A stretch of 64,000 bases of DNA from Bacillota bacterium (GTDB lineage: Bacteria; Bacillota; SHA-98; UBA4971). This document shows, piece after piece, positions 22,221 to 31,453 of the stretch. The position numbers were made by a program, and so were the translations under genes. The stretch is from contig JANLFY010000003.1 of the NCBI GenBank assembly GCA_024653485.1, forward strand, positions 48,686 through 112,685. The letters are read 5' to 3'. The notes below the pieces were generated by a model. That model was not told the DNA's origin. It did not search any database and worked only from the letters and a program-made list of their open reading frames with translations. Numbering within the stretch: the first letter of the stretch is position 1; each line of letters starts with the position of its first letter.

Positions 22221-25106
22221 CTAGGCTCGGACGACGTGTATCCTCCGCCAGAGCGCGCGTCGAGCCTTGCGAGCCACGATCGCGAGGGCGCTGGACCAGC
22301 CGGAGAACACCAGCACGAGGAGCCAGCCCAGACCGTCGAGCGCGGTCGTATGGAAGACTTCCTGAAGCGCGGGCCAGTATACGGCGGCGAGCTGCATCGC
22401 CGTCGATACCAGCACGGCTCCGACCAGGTAAGGGTTTGACCACGGGTTCATCTCCACCACCGACCGGTACTCCGACCGGCAGTGGAACACGTAGAAGAGC
22501 TGTGCCATGACGAGGCACGTAAACGCCACGGTGCGCGCCTCCGTGAGATCACCGTGGAGGAAAAGCGATGTCAGGAACGCGGCGATGGTGCATACACCTA
22601 TGAACACACCTTGGGACGCGATCTTCAGCCCCAGCCCTCGAGAGAAGACGCCCTCCTTCGGTCTACGCGGCCTGCGGGTCATGACGTCGGGGTCCACAGG
22701 GTCCACACCGAGGGCTATGGCTGGAAGCCCGTCCGTGACCAGGTTCATCCAGAGGATCTGCATGGGCACCAGGGGCAGGGGCAGACCCGCCAGAACCGCG
22801 ATGAGCATCGCGAGCACCTCGCCGGCGTTGCAGGCGAGAAGGTAGCGGATGAACTTGCGAATGTTGTCGTATATTCCTCGTCCCTCTTCCACCGCCGCCA
22901 CGATCGTGGCATAGTTGTCATCGGCGAGCACCATGGCAGCGGCTTCTCGGGTCACGTCCGTGCCAGACATGCCCATGGCCACGCCGATGTCCGCCTCTCT
23001 GAGGGCGGGCGCGTCGTTCACGCCGTCGCCGGTCATCGCAACGATGTGGCCTTGAGCTCTCAACGTCCGCACTATCCGAAGCTTGTGCTCAGGTGACACT
23101 CTCGCGAACACCACGGTGCTTCCCAGGGAGTGAGAAAGAGCCTCGTCACTCATGCGGTCGAGTTCTTGTCCTGTGATGGCCCGGCCGCCCTCCTCAGAGA
23201 GTTCCAGGGACCGGGCTACTGCCAAGGCTGTACCAGCGTGATCCCCTGTGACCATCACAGTCCTTATGCCGGCGCCGCGGGCTAGTTTGATCGCCCGCTT
23301 CACGTCTTCCCGCGGAGGATCCACCATTCCCGCAAGCCCGACGAACACGAGGTTCGTCTCAACGGCCTTCCCAAGCTGGCCGGTCTCGTGGAAGCTCCAT
23401 GGCCTGGGCAGCTCGCGGTACCCGAGGGCAAGGACTCGCAGGCCGCGCGAGGCCATCTTGGAGCTTTTCAAGAGGATGAGCTCTCTGTCATGCGCGGTCA
23501 TCGGACTCACCCGTCCTGCGGTGTAAATGAAGCTCGACGCGCCGGCCACGACCTCCGGCGCTCCCTTGACGTACCCGATTGTGCCGGCGCCTGCGGGGTT
23601 CTCGTAGATGGCGGTCATCATCTTGCGATCGGAGTCAAACGGGATCTCGTGCAGGAGCGTCGGGTGCTGCTTTCCAGGCGGCCAATGGCGAAACATGCCG
23701 GCTTTGGCCGCCGCCACCACAAATGCGCCCTCGGTGGGGTCGCCCAGGATCCCCCACCGGTCTTGAGACCCCCGGCGCGTCGGGCGTGCAAGACCCGGTC
23801 GCATGACTACCTCCGGCCCCACGACGCGTCCTCCCAGAGTGAGCTTGGCGTTGTTGCAGTAAAGACCGATCCGCAGCGCGAGGCTGAGGTGGTCGTCGCG
23901 AGTCGGGTCTAGAGGCCTTCCAGCCTCAACGAACTGACCGTGAGGGGAGTACCCGGTGCCGGTGACGCCTATGACCCTCCCCACCAGGTCGAACTCGGTC
24001 AAGGTCATTTCGTTCCGCGTGAGGGTGCCCGTCTTGTCGGAGCATATAACGGTGGTGCAGCCCAGGGTCTCGACCGCGGGCAAGCGGCGCACGATGGCGT
24101 TTCGGCCGCTCATGCGCTGTACTCCGAGAGCAAGCGCGATCGTCACTATCGCGGGGAGGCCCTCGGGGATCGCCGCGACCGCAAGACTGACCCCTGCTAG
24201 GAACATCTCTACGAGACCCTCCCCACGCAGCACCCCTACCGCGGAAACCAGGGCGCACGTGCCAACGCAAACGAGCACCAGCGTGCGACCTAGGTGCTCA
24301 AGTCGCTGTTGAAGGGGGGTCTTGTCGTCCTTCTCCTCCTGCATGAGGTGGGCGATCCTGCCGATCTCGGTGTCCATCCCCGTTGCTACCACTAAGGCTT
24401 TTCCGTGGCCCCGGGTCACGACGGTCCCCGTGAACACCATGTTCCGCCTGTCCGCAAGGGGTGTGGCGGCCGGCAAGAGCACGTCCGCTCTCTTCGACAC
24501 TGGGAGCGACTCGCCGGTCAGGGCGGATTCTTCCGCCTCGAGCGCCATGGCGTCGACTAGGCGCGCGTCCGCCGGGATGCGGTCCCCCACTCCGACCACT
24601 AGGAGGTCGCCCGGCACGACTTCCCTGGCCTTCACCTCGGCGAGCACGCCGCCCCTGATGACGCGCGCCGAGGGCGCCGCGAGCTCCTTGAGGGCCTCGA
24701 GGGAGCGCTCCGCCCTATACTCCTGCAGGAACCCGAGCACGCCGTTGAGCGTGACTATGGCGAGAATCGCGAGCGCGTCGGCGGTCTCCCCGAGCGCCAG
24801 GGAGACTCCCGCCGCCGCTACGAGGACGAGCACCATGAAGTCGCCGAACTGCCCGACAAGCATCCTGAGAGCGGACACCCTCTTGACCTGTCGAATCTCG
24901 TTGGGCCCGTTCCGGCCCAGCCTCCTCTCAGCTTCCCTTGACGACAGGCCGGTGACGAGGCTCGTCTCCAGAACCGACGCCACCTCGGCAGGCCCCAGGC
25001 TGTGCCAGACGTGCTCGACGCGCTCCCGCAAGGCGCTCACCTCTGTTCCCCTTCCCACCGTCCCCGCCGACGGCGTTGGCTCCTCGACGGCGGTTTGGGA
25101 CGTCAC
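22221..25106 (-). CDS. Calcium-type cation-transporting P-type ATPase (P2 class)
   Basis: SERCA/PMCA-like pump of 961 residues, probably exporting Ca2+ from the cytosol. Features in order: cation ATPase N-domain (HSLGPAEVASVLETS, GLSSREAERRLGRNGPNEI), actuator motif ALTGES, the membrane ion site PEGLPAIVTIALALG in helix 4, phosphorylation site CSDKTGTLTRNEM, nucleotide domain KGAPE, hinge MTGDGVNDAPALREADIGVAMG, and helix 6 residues NLVTDGLPAIALG. The C-terminal six-helix bundle is complete. The start is a GTG at 25106 without a strong ribosome-binding site. It is divergent from rqcH. Ion specificity cannot be proven by eye. Confidence 0.92.
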   Translation of the reverse strand: MTSQTAVEEPTPSAGTVGRGTEVSALRERVEHVWHSLGPAEVASVLETSLVTGLSSREAERRLGRNGPNEIRQVKRVSALRMLVGQFGDFMVLVLVAAAGVSLALGETADALAILAIVTLNGVLGFLQEYRAERSLEALKELAAPSARVIRGGVLAEVKAREVVPGDLLVVGVGDRIPADARLVDAMALEAEESALTGESLPVSKRADVLLPAATPLADRRNMVFTGTVVTRGHGKALVVATGMDTEIGRIAHLMQEEKDDKTPLQQRLEHLGRTLVLVCVGTCALVSAVGVLRGEGLVEMFLAGVSLAVAAIPEGLPAIVTIALALGVQRMSGRNAIVRRLPAVETLGCTTVICSDKTGTLTRNEMTLTEFDLVGRVIGVTGTGYSPHGQFVEAGRPLDPTRDDHLSLALRIGLYCNNAKLTLGGRVVGPEVVMRPGLARPTRRGSQDRWGILGDPTEGAFVVAAAKAGMFRHWPPGKQHPTLLHEIPFDSDRKMMTAIYENPAGAGTIGYVKGAPEVVAGASSFIYTAGRVSPMTAHDRELILLKSSKMASRGLRVLALGYRELPRPWSFHETGQLGKAVETNLVFVGLAGMVDPPREDVKRAIKLARGAGIRTVMVTGDHAGTALAVARSLELSEEGGRAITGQELDRMSDEALSHSLGSTVVFARVSPEHKLRIVRTLRAQGHIVAMTGDGVNDAPALREADIGVAMGMSGTDVTREAAAMVLADDNYATIVAAVEEGRGIYDNIRKFIRYLLACNAGEVLAMLIAVLAGLPLPLVPMQILWMNLVTDGLPAIALGVDPVDPDVMTRRPRRPKEGVFSRGLGLKIASQGVFIGVCTIAAFLTSLFLHGDLTEARTVAFTCLVMAQLFYVFHCRSEYRSVVEMNPWSNPYLVGAVLVSTAMQLAAVYWPALQEVFHTTALDGLGWLLVLVFSGWSSALAIVARKARRALWRRIHVVRA

Positions 25107-25121
25107 ACGATCATGGATATG

Positions 25122-25135
25122 CCCTTGTCCAAGGG
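25122..25135. promoter_or_regulatory. 14-bp perfect palindrome upstream of the Ca2+-ATPase
   Basis: CCCTTGTCCAAGGG lies 15 bp before the ATPase start in the intergenic region shared with rqcH. It could be an operator, or overlap the ribosome-binding site (it supplies AAGGG on the minus strand). Chance occurrence is quite possible. Confidence 0.2.
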
Positions 25136-25272
25136 ATCATGCCTCGGGGCAATGGTGTCTCCCAGGCGAGCCTTCCCGGGGAGCTCGGCTTCCCTGACCT
25201 GGGAATGAGGAGCACGCCCGCCCCTGCCATGCCGGGGGCGAGGTAGCCGCGTCTATCGTCTGCCCCTCTGCG

Positions 25273-25301
25273 TTGACGAGGACGCGCGACGGCCATATAC
25301 T
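25273..25301 (+). promoter_or_regulatory. SigA-type promoter of rqcH
   Basis: TTGACG (25273-25278), exactly 17 bases, then TATACT (25296-25301). Transcription would start near 25308, about 20 bases before the rqcH ATG. This rules out the earlier in-frame start at 25273, which would lie in the -35 box. Confidence 0.75.
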
Positions 25302-25329
25302 ACACGTGGACGCAAGCGGGGTGAGGATG

Positions 25330-27231
25330 ATGACGTTCGACGGAATCGTGATGGCCGCGGTGGCCGCGGAGCTCGCCGGGTCGCTGGAAGGAGCGAGGGT
25401 GGATGCCGTCTACCAGCCGGGCAAGCTCGACGTCCTCCTCATTGCGCGCCGTCTCGGCAAGAGCGTGCGAGTGGTCATGTCTGCCGAGGCATCCTGCGCA
25501 CGCGTGCACCTGACGCGCGCGGAACGTGAGAATCCGGCATTTCCTCCCGCGTTCTGCATGCTCTTGCGGAAACACCTCGTGGGCGCGAGGATAGCTAGGG
25601 TGGAACAGCGAAACCTCGATAGGATCCTGGAGATCGGTTTCATGGGACCTTACGACGATCCGCCGAAGACTCTCGTCGTCGAGACAATGGGAAGGCACAG
25701 CAACATCATTCTCGTCGACGACGGGTCCGGACTCGTGCTTGACAGCGTCAAGCACGTCACTCCCGCGGTGAGCCGGGTGCGGCAAGTTCGCCCTGGGGTG
25801 CCGTACGTTCCTCCGCCGTCTCAGGGGAAGCTCGATCCTCTCCTGGTGTCCGCGGAGGAGTTCATGGAAGAGCTCGCGCGCTTCACCCGCGCCTGCCCGG
25901 ACCTAGGCTGCGATGAGTTTCTGACCCGTGTCTTCACGGGCATAGGACGCGACTCGGCCGCCGTCATCGCGTCCCACGCCGCCGCCAGAGAGGGCGAAGG
26001 GCGTGGTGGCGCGACGCGGGGACTCGATGGGAGCCCGCTTGAGTGCGTGGACCTCGATTCAGCAAAGCGCCTGTGGGAGGAGTTCTCTCGGGCCATGACC
26101 AGAGTGCGGGAGCGCGACTTCTCTCCGTGCGCGGGGTTTGCCCGCGAGACACGCGAGGTGGCCTGGATATCTGTGATAGGCCCCCCTGCGGCGGCACCGC
26201 CGGACGCCCAGGGGCAGGTCGCGGAGCTGCGCCAAATGCGGGAGGGGCGCGACGCGGATGGGTCCGCGTACCGTCTTCGTCCAGGGTCATCCCAGGAGGA
26301 CCAGGAGGAAGCGATCGTTTTTCCCATGGTGGGAGCCTTGCTCGACTACGCGTTTGCCCCGCGCGAGAAGGCCGTGACGCTGGCTGGCGCGTCAGCAGAG
26401 GTGTCGCACGCAGTCGCGACGGCTCTGGAGAGATTGCGACGCAAGCTCGCGGCTCAGGAGGCGGAGATCGCGCAAGCGGAGCAAGCCGACGAGCTCAGAC
26501 GGGCGGGCGAGCTCATTGCGGCCAATGCCCAGCTCATCGAACGGGGTCGCTCCACAGCGCAGGTGGTGGACTACTTCGACCCGGAACTCCGCAAGGTGGA
26601 GGTGGTGCTCGATCCTCGCCTCTCGCCTCAAGAGAACGCCCAGGAGTACTTCAAGAAGTACTCGCGCGCGAAGAGGCGCCTTGCCGCGGCGCGGGAGCAT
26701 CTAGAGCACACCCGCGCTGAGCTTGCGTACCTGGAACAAGTATCGACCACGATCGAGCAGGCTGAGTCGGTGGAAGCCCTGGAGGGCATACGCCGGGAAC
26801 TGGCTGAGCAAGGATACCTCGCTTCGCCAAGACGCGAACGCCCCATCACACCAAAGGGCCGTGTCGCCTCAGGGCCTCTCTCTTTCTCCGTGGACGGTCA
26901 CGAAGTGCTTGTCGGAAGGAACAACGCTGAAAACGACGCCCTCACTCTGAGACTGGCGCATCCCGAGGACATCTGGTTGCATGCGAGGGGAGTCCCCGGG
27001 GCTCACGTGGTAATCAGGGTCGGACCCCTCGGTCCGCGAGGGATTTCCGATGCCGTCCTGCTTCGTGCGGCGGAGATAGCCGCGTACTACAGCAAGGCGA
27101 GGGCTGCATCCAAGGCTGCGGTGGACTATACTCTTCGCCGGCACGTGAGGAAGCCACGAGGCGCTAGACCTGGGATGGTCGTGTACGATCACGAGAAGAC
27201 CATCATGGCGGCTCCCAGGCCTCCTGCGTGA
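25330..27231 (+). CDS. rqcH: RqcH, ribosome quality-control protein (NFACT family)
   Basis: Binds obstructed 50S subunits carrying peptidyl-tRNA and adds C-terminal alanine tails that mark the nascent chain for degradation. The 633-residue product starts MTFDGIVMAAVAAEL (NFACT-N), holds the conserved Asp-Arg pair in NLDRILEIGF, has long coiled coils from about 340 to 500 (KLAAQEAEIAQAEQADEL and following), and ends with the NFACT-R domain (LVGRNNAENDALTLRLAHPE, DIWLHARGVPGAHVVI). The start is chosen inside an ATG-ATG pair, with GGGGTGAG before it. It is transcribed alone from its own promoter. Confidence 0.95.
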   Translation: MTFDGIVMAAVAAELAGSLEGARVDAVYQPGKLDVLLIARRLGKSVRVVMSAEASCARVHLTRAERENPAFPPAFCMLLRKHLVGARIARVEQRNLDRILEIGFMGPYDDPPKTLVVETMGRHSNIILVDDGSGLVLDSVKHVTPAVSRVRQVRPGVPYVPPPSQGKLDPLLVSAEEFMEELARFTRACPDLGCDEFLTRVFTGIGRDSAAVIASHAAAREGEGRGGATRGLDGSPLECVDLDSAKRLWEEFSRAMTRVRERDFSPCAGFARETREVAWISVIGPPAAAPPDAQGQVAELRQMREGRDADGSAYRLRPGSSQEDQEEAIVFPMVGALLDYAFAPREKAVTLAGASAEVSHAVATALERLRRKLAAQEAEIAQAEQADELRRAGELIAANAQLIERGRSTAQVVDYFDPELRKVEVVLDPRLSPQENAQEYFKKYSRAKRRLAAAREHLEHTRAELAYLEQVSTTIEQAESVEALEGIRRELAEQGYLASPRRERPITPKGRVASGPLSFSVDGHEVLVGRNNAENDALTLRLAHPEDIWLHARGVPGAHVVIRVGPLGPRGISDAVLLRAAEIAAYYSKARAASKAAVDYTLRRHVRKPRGARPGMVVYDHEKTIMAAPRPPA

Positions 27232-27279
27232 GCCGCCCGAGAGCCGCCAGCCGAACATCCGCGCGCCAAGCGGCGGCAT

Positions 27280-27304
27280 CCGGTGAACGGTCCCGTTCAT
27301 CCGG
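27280..27304. terminator. Hairpin between convergent rqcH and the duplicated ATPase gene
   Basis: An inverted repeat of 10 pairs with one bulge (CCGGTGAACG with CGTTCATCCGG, 3-4 base loop) spans the junction of the two converging genes, overlapping the ATPase stop codon. There is no T-run in either direction. It may serve as a bidirectional stop. Confidence 0.3.
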
Positions 27305-28430
27305 CCGAAGCCCTGCCGGCAGCATCCCGCTCGAGGTCGAGCATGCGTGCGAGCACCTGTTCGCAAAGGCGATCCACGGCGGCGAAGTCCATGCTCCGCA
27401 CGTAATACGCTTGCATGTCATCGTGAACCAACTTCGCCTTGTGTAGGAACTCAGTGGCCCGCTCAAGCGCCTGGTGGAAACGCTCCTCAGCGCTCGCGGC
27501 TATTTCGCGGTACCTCCCCGCCACCTCCTCGTCGAGAGCCGCGTTCATCTCCACGGTTCTGTCGAGCTCCTTGGAAGAATCGAAAGCGTGTGGCCACGCG
27601 CTGCTTACAAGGGCCACCCCCAGGGAGGGGATCACCACGTGATCCACCTTCGAAGGGTCCAGGGGGCAGTGGTAGAACTCGACGTCGAGGCCGCGTTCAA
27701 TGGCTGCGTCACCCACTTTGCGCACGAGGGTGGACTTCCCGGTCCCGGGCTCGCCCGTAACAATGTACCTGCGCGGGAGCCTATCCACGATCGTGCGGAG
27801 ATGGTGCACCGGGCCATCGGGAGAGAACGCGCTGGCGAACAAGCGCCGCGCCCGACCGGGGGCGGGAGATACAGGCATATCCCCGAAAACGTCGCGTTTG
27901 ACCGCCTCCGCCATGCAGTTAGTGCAACCGATGTCCAGCGCTTCGACAGAGCACGCCTCCCAGTCGTCATGGATGATCTTAGCCTCTTTCAGATAACGGA
28001 ATGCCCGCTGGAAATGGCGAGAGACCTCGGCGTTCGCTTCCATGATCTCGCGCTTGCACGCGCGCAGCGCCTTCTCATCCCAGAACTCACCGAGGTTCAT
28101 GATCTCGTCCACGGCGCCGGGGTTCTTGGGGTCCACGACGTGCGGGGCCGTGCCGTCGATGAGCGCGAGGCCGAGGTCCTGCACTGTCACACCGTCGAGC
28201 GAGTCATTGTCAGAGGAACAACAGAGGAACTCCACGTCGTATCCCATGTCGACGAACCTCTGGCCTATCTTCCTCATGAGAGTTGACTTTCCCACCCCAG
28301 GGCCGCCCTTTACGATCACGACTTTGTTGGCGTCGGGGCGGATCACGTGGTCGTAGAACGAGAAGAACCCGTCGGGCGTGTTCGCTCCGGGGAATACTCT
28401 CTTGATCCATCCTCTGCCGTGAGACTTCAT
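27297..28430 (-). CDS. Duplicated two-P-loop ATPase, PRK06851-like, function unknown
   Basis: A 377-residue soluble protein made of two homologous halves. The first half has Walker A GGPGVGKST at residues 42-50, then DVEFLCCSSDNDSLDG and LKEAKIIHDDWE; the second has Walker A GEPGTGKST at 226-234, then DVEFYHCPLDPSKVDH and LHKAKLVHDDMQ. Both P-loops keep the Lys and Ser/Thr, so both may bind nucleotide. Cysteines cluster near each sheet edge (CC, CTNC, HC). Similar proteins occur in spore-forming Clostridia without assigned function. The start is the ATG at 28430. It is probably monocistronic. Confidence 0.8.
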   Translation of the reverse strand: MKSHGRGWIKRVFPGANTPDGFFSFYDHVIRPDANKVVIVKGGPGVGKSTLMRKIGQRFVDMGYDVEFLCCSSDNDSLDGVTVQDLGLALIDGTAPHVVDPKNPGAVDEIMNLGEFWDEKALRACKREIMEANAEVSRHFQRAFRYLKEAKIIHDDWEACSVEALDIGCTNCMAEAVKRDVFGDMPVSPAPGRARRLFASAFSPDGPVHHLRTIVDRLPRRYIVTGEPGTGKSTLVRKVGDAAIERGLDVEFYHCPLDPSKVDHVVIPSLGVALVSSAWPHAFDSSKELDRTVEMNAALDEEVAGRYREIAASAEERFHQALERATEFLHKAKLVHDDMQAYYVRSMDFAAVDRLCEQVLARMLDLERDAAGRASAG

Positions 28431-28741
28431 GATATCCCTCCTCCGGGCGCCAGTGTCAGCGCCTGTGCACCGCCACAGCAAGCCCAGGCCGACTTCGCGG
28501 CGAGGCACAGCCTACGGGCTACAGCGTGACACGATTCACACAGCATGATATTGGGGCGCGGCGAGTAAAGTGCCTGGGCACCCGGGTCGCCTCAATTGGC
28601 GGCCACCGGCGAGGAGCCATCATGGCGAAGGGACGGACAAGGGCTGCCAGGCGTCCAGGAGGCCGCCTCGGCAACCTACCGTCCACGAAACCGGAGGGTG
28701 CCGTCAGAGGTCAACGAGCGGGAGGGCGTGCGCGACTTCCA
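28431..28741. other. 311-bp gap between the duplicated ATPase gene and purB
   Basis: No convincing gene. A plus-strand frame from 28622 has GAGGAG before its ATG but runs on antisense through the end of purB and has no family signature. A short GTGCCCAGGCAC repeat near 28570-28590, followed by TTT on the minus strand, is the only terminator-like element after purB. The ATPase promoter should lie here but is not evident. Confidence 0.4.
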
Positions 28742-30034
28742 CTAGATTCCCACACGCCGGAGGATGTCGTCGACGTGAGCGAGGTGTCTCGAGAGATCGA
28801 AACACTCCTCCAACTCAGCGGGCTTGAGCACCGCGGTGATCTCGGGGTCTCCGAACACGAGCTCCTTGAAGTTGAGCCCTTCGTCCCAGGCCCTGGCGGC
28901 GTTGCGCTGGACGAGGGCGTACGCGTGCTCGCGGCTCAGTCCGCGCCCCACGAGGGCCAGCATGACCGCTTCTGAGAAAACGAGGCCGTCGGTCAGCTCG
29001 AGGTTTGTCCTCATACGGTCCTTCCTGACCACGAGTCCCTCCATCACCTCGGCGAACTTCCGGAGCATGTAGTCGGTGAGAATGGTCGCATCGGGAAGGA
29101 TCACCCTCTCGACGGAGGAATTGCTGATGTCTCGTTCGTGCCAGAGAGGGGTGTTTTCCAGTGCAGCCACCGCATATCCCCTCATGACCCTCGCGAGGCC
29201 CGTGATCCGCTCTGAAACGATGGGATTTCGCTTGTGAGGCATCGCGGACGAGCCTTTCTGGCCCGGCCGGAACGGTTCCTGCACCTCGAACACCTCGGTT
29301 CGTTGGAGTCCTCGTATCTCGGTGGCAAACTTCTCCAGAGAGCCCGCGATGATCGCGAGAGTGGCGACATACTCGGCATGGCGGTCTCGGGAAAGCACCT
29401 GCGTTGAGGCCTTCGCCGGCTCGAGCCCGAGCTTGCTGCACACGTACTCCTCCACCCGGGGATCCATGCTCGCGTACGTTCCGACGGCTCCCGAGATCCT
29501 GCCGACGCTCACGACCTCGCGTGCCCGCTGCATGCGCGCGAGGTTTCTCCGCATCTCCGCGACCCAGACCGCCAGCTTGAGCCCGAAGGTGATCGGCTCG
29601 GCGTGAACGCCGTGGGTCCGTCCGATCATGGGGGTATTCTTGTGTTCCCTCGCCTTCTCGACGAGCACGTCAGTAACCTTGCGTATGTCGCGGATGATTA
29701 TGTCGGCTGCGTCGCGAAGCAGTAGCGACAGGGCCGTGTCCACCACGTCGTAGGATGTCATGCCCATGTGGATGTAGCGCGCCTCGAGGCCGACGTTCTC
29801 TGCGACATTCGTAAGGAACGCTATGACATCGTGGTCTACTATGGCCTCTATCTCCCTAATCCGCGCCAAGTCGAAGCGGGCCTTCTCCCGGATGACCTCC
29901 ACGGCCTCAGCCGGGACCCGACCCACGCTCGCCCAGCCCTCGCAGGCAAGAATCTCGATCTCGAGCCATTTCCTATAGCGGTTCTCCGGCTCCCAAAGGT
30001 GCTTCATCTCAGGGTACGTGTAGCGTTCTATCAC
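28742..30034 (-). CDS. purB: Adenylosuccinate lyase
   Basis: Catalyses two fumarate-releasing steps of purine synthesis (SAICAR to AICAR, and adenylosuccinate to AMP). The 430-residue product begins MIERYTYPEMKHLWEPENRY; the signature loop GSSAMPHKRNP with its catalytic Ser is present, as are TSYDVVDTALSLLL and the His motif in GRTHGVHAEPITFG. It overlaps pyrE by 4 bp and is the last gene of the pyrimidine operon, an arrangement that would place a purine gene under PyrR control. Confidence 0.97.
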   Translation of the reverse strand: MIERYTYPEMKHLWEPENRYRKWLEIEILACEGWASVGRVPAEAVEVIREKARFDLARIREIEAIVDHDVIAFLTNVAENVGLEARYIHMGMTSYDVVDTALSLLLRDAADIIIRDIRKVTDVLVEKAREHKNTPMIGRTHGVHAEPITFGLKLAVWVAEMRRNLARMQRAREVVSVGRISGAVGTYASMDPRVEEYVCSKLGLEPAKASTQVLSRDRHAEYVATLAIIAGSLEKFATEIRGLQRTEVFEVQEPFRPGQKGSSAMPHKRNPIVSERITGLARVMRGYAVAALENTPLWHERDISNSSVERVILPDATILTDYMLRKFAEVMEGLVVRKDRMRTNLELTDGLVFSEAVMLALVGRGLSREHAYALVQRNAARAWDEGLNFKELVFGDPEITAVLKPAELEECFDLSRHLAHVDDILRRVGI

Positions 30035-30720
30035 GTGTTGTCGCCTCCTATGCTCTGACGCGCGGGCGGCGTCGAACTCCGACAGCGATTCCCCGGGGTG
30101 GGCTCAAGGCGCCTTGAACCCGGGTCAGTCAGTGTCACATTCTCTTTGCATAGGGGGCATTCCTCTGGGACGTAAGTCCCAAATTCCACCCGCACGAGCC
30201 GCTCCGTCCTCACGCCGAAGTCCACGCGCCCCCCGCTTCGGTCCACGATCATTCCCACGCCCACCGTCTGCCCGCCGCTCCTCTCCACGATGTCGAGGAC
30301 CTCCCGGACCGAGGATCCGGTGGTCACGACGTCCTCCACAACAAGCACCTTCTCGCCGGGGGCTATGGTGAACCCGCGACGCAGCACCCGCCTGCCCCCT
30401 TCCCTCTCCGCGAAGATCGCCCTCGCCCGAAGGTGTCTGGCGACCTCGTAGGCGACGATGATTCCGCCCGTCGTTGGGCCCACTACCACCTCGACTCCGT
30501 CTCCTCGGAACCTCTCGGCGAGAGCGGAAAGCACCTTCTCGGCAAGTTCCGGGCGCTCGAGGAGCCTGAACTTCTCGACGTACACCGGGCTGTGCAGCCC
30601 CGAGCTCAGCTTGAAGTGGCCACTGAGGTACGCGCCCGTCTCCTTCAGTATGGCCAGTATGTCGTGGGTGCACGTGATCTCGCGCTGTGGGCCGTCAGTT
30701 GTCGCTCTGGTCTCTCGCAT
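30031..30720 (-). CDS. pyrE: Orotate phosphoribosyltransferase
   Basis: Converts orotate and PRPP to OMP. The PRPP motif VLVVEDVVTTGSSVREVLD is clear, and the N-terminus has LKETGAYLSGHFKLSSGLHS. The 229-residue protein carries a C-terminal extension with a CPLC pair and PGSRRLEPTPG, a form seen in some thermophilic Firmicutes. The ATG at 30720 is preceded by GGGAGG. It overlaps the 3' end of pyrF by 26 bp and the start of purB by 4 bp. Confidence 0.95.
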   Translation of the reverse strand: MRETRATTDGPQREITCTHDILAILKETGAYLSGHFKLSSGLHSPVYVEKFRLLERPELAEKVLSALAERFRGDGVEVVVGPTTGGIIVAYEVARHLRARAIFAEREGGRRVLRRGFTIAPGEKVLVVEDVVTTGSSVREVLDIVERSGGQTVGVGMIVDRSGGRVDFGVRTERLVRVEFGTYVPEECPLCKENVTLTDPGSRRLEPTPGNRCRSSTPPARQSIGGDNT

Positions 30721-31453
30721 CTCGTTTCGCCTCCCTCACCTCGTCCAACAGCCTTGCCGCCGCCTCCTTGGGCGAGGAAGCCTGTGTGATCGGTCTCCCA
30801 ACCACGAGGTAGTCCGCCCCGGAGAGGACGGCCTGGCGTGGCGTCATGCACCGCGTCTGATCGTGCGTGTCGCGCGCCCACATGGGCCGCACGCCCGGCA
30901 CGACGGTCACGAAATCGTCGCCACAGGCCCTGCGTATGGCGCTCACCTCGAGCGGCGACGTCACCGCGCCGTCCAGCCCGCACTCCTTTGCGAGGCGCGC
31001 CAGGCGCACCACGTGCTCCTCGATGACGGCTCCGCGCCCCGGAAACAACTCCCGGGAGAACTCTTCCTCTCCTATGCTGGTGAGGAGGGTTACGGCCACG
31101 ACCTTCGGGGAGCGGGCGCCCCGCGCGCTCGCGGCGCGGCGCACCGCCGCAAGGGCTTCCCTCATCATCCTCGACCCGCCCGAGGCGTGCACATCGATGA
31201 TGTCCACTCCGGGCAGGGCGAGCGCCGCCGCCGCTCGTCCAACGGTCGTTGGGATATCGTGGAGTTTCAGGTCGAGGAACAACCTCGCACCTACGGCGGC
31301 CAGCCGTCGCACGATCGACGGGCCGCAGGAATAGAAGAGCTCCATGCCGACTTTGTACATGGAGACGTCCGGCATGAGCCGATCCACAAGCGTCTCAGCA
31401 GCGTCCGGGTCGTGTGTGTCCAGGGCCACTATGATTCCGCCGTTTTCGTCCAC
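30695..31453 (-). CDS. pyrF: Orotidine 5'-phosphate decarboxylase
   Basis: Final step to UMP. This 252-residue TIM barrel starts MDENGGIIVALDTHDPDAAE and shows the catalytic motif FLDLKLHDIPTTVGRA with the Lys and two Asp residues, then DIIDVHASGG and the phosphate-binding end YLVVGRPITQASSP. It overlaps pyrD by 25 bp, an unusually long overlap for the operon. Confidence 0.96.
   Translation of the reverse strand: MDENGGIIVALDTHDPDAAETLVDRLMPDVSMYKVGMELFYSCGPSIVRRLAAVGARLFLDLKLHDIPTTVGRAAAALALPGVDIIDVHASGGSRMMREALAAVRRAASARGARSPKVVAVTLLTSIGEEEFSRELFPGRGAVIEEHVVRLARLAKECGLDGAVTSPLEVSAIRRACGDDFVTVVPGVRPMWARDTHDQTRCMTPRQAVLSGADYLVVGRPITQASSPKEAAARLLDEVREAKRDARDQSDN

Noticed and set aside
25273..25329. 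Start of rqcH at 25273.
   Set aside because: This codon is the -35 box of the rqcH promoter, and the extra residues are not in the family.
28622..28975. Plus-strand frame with GAGGAG before its ATG, downstream of purB.
   Set aside because: Most of it is antisense to the end of purB; the protein is Arg/Gly/Pro-rich with no recognisable fold.
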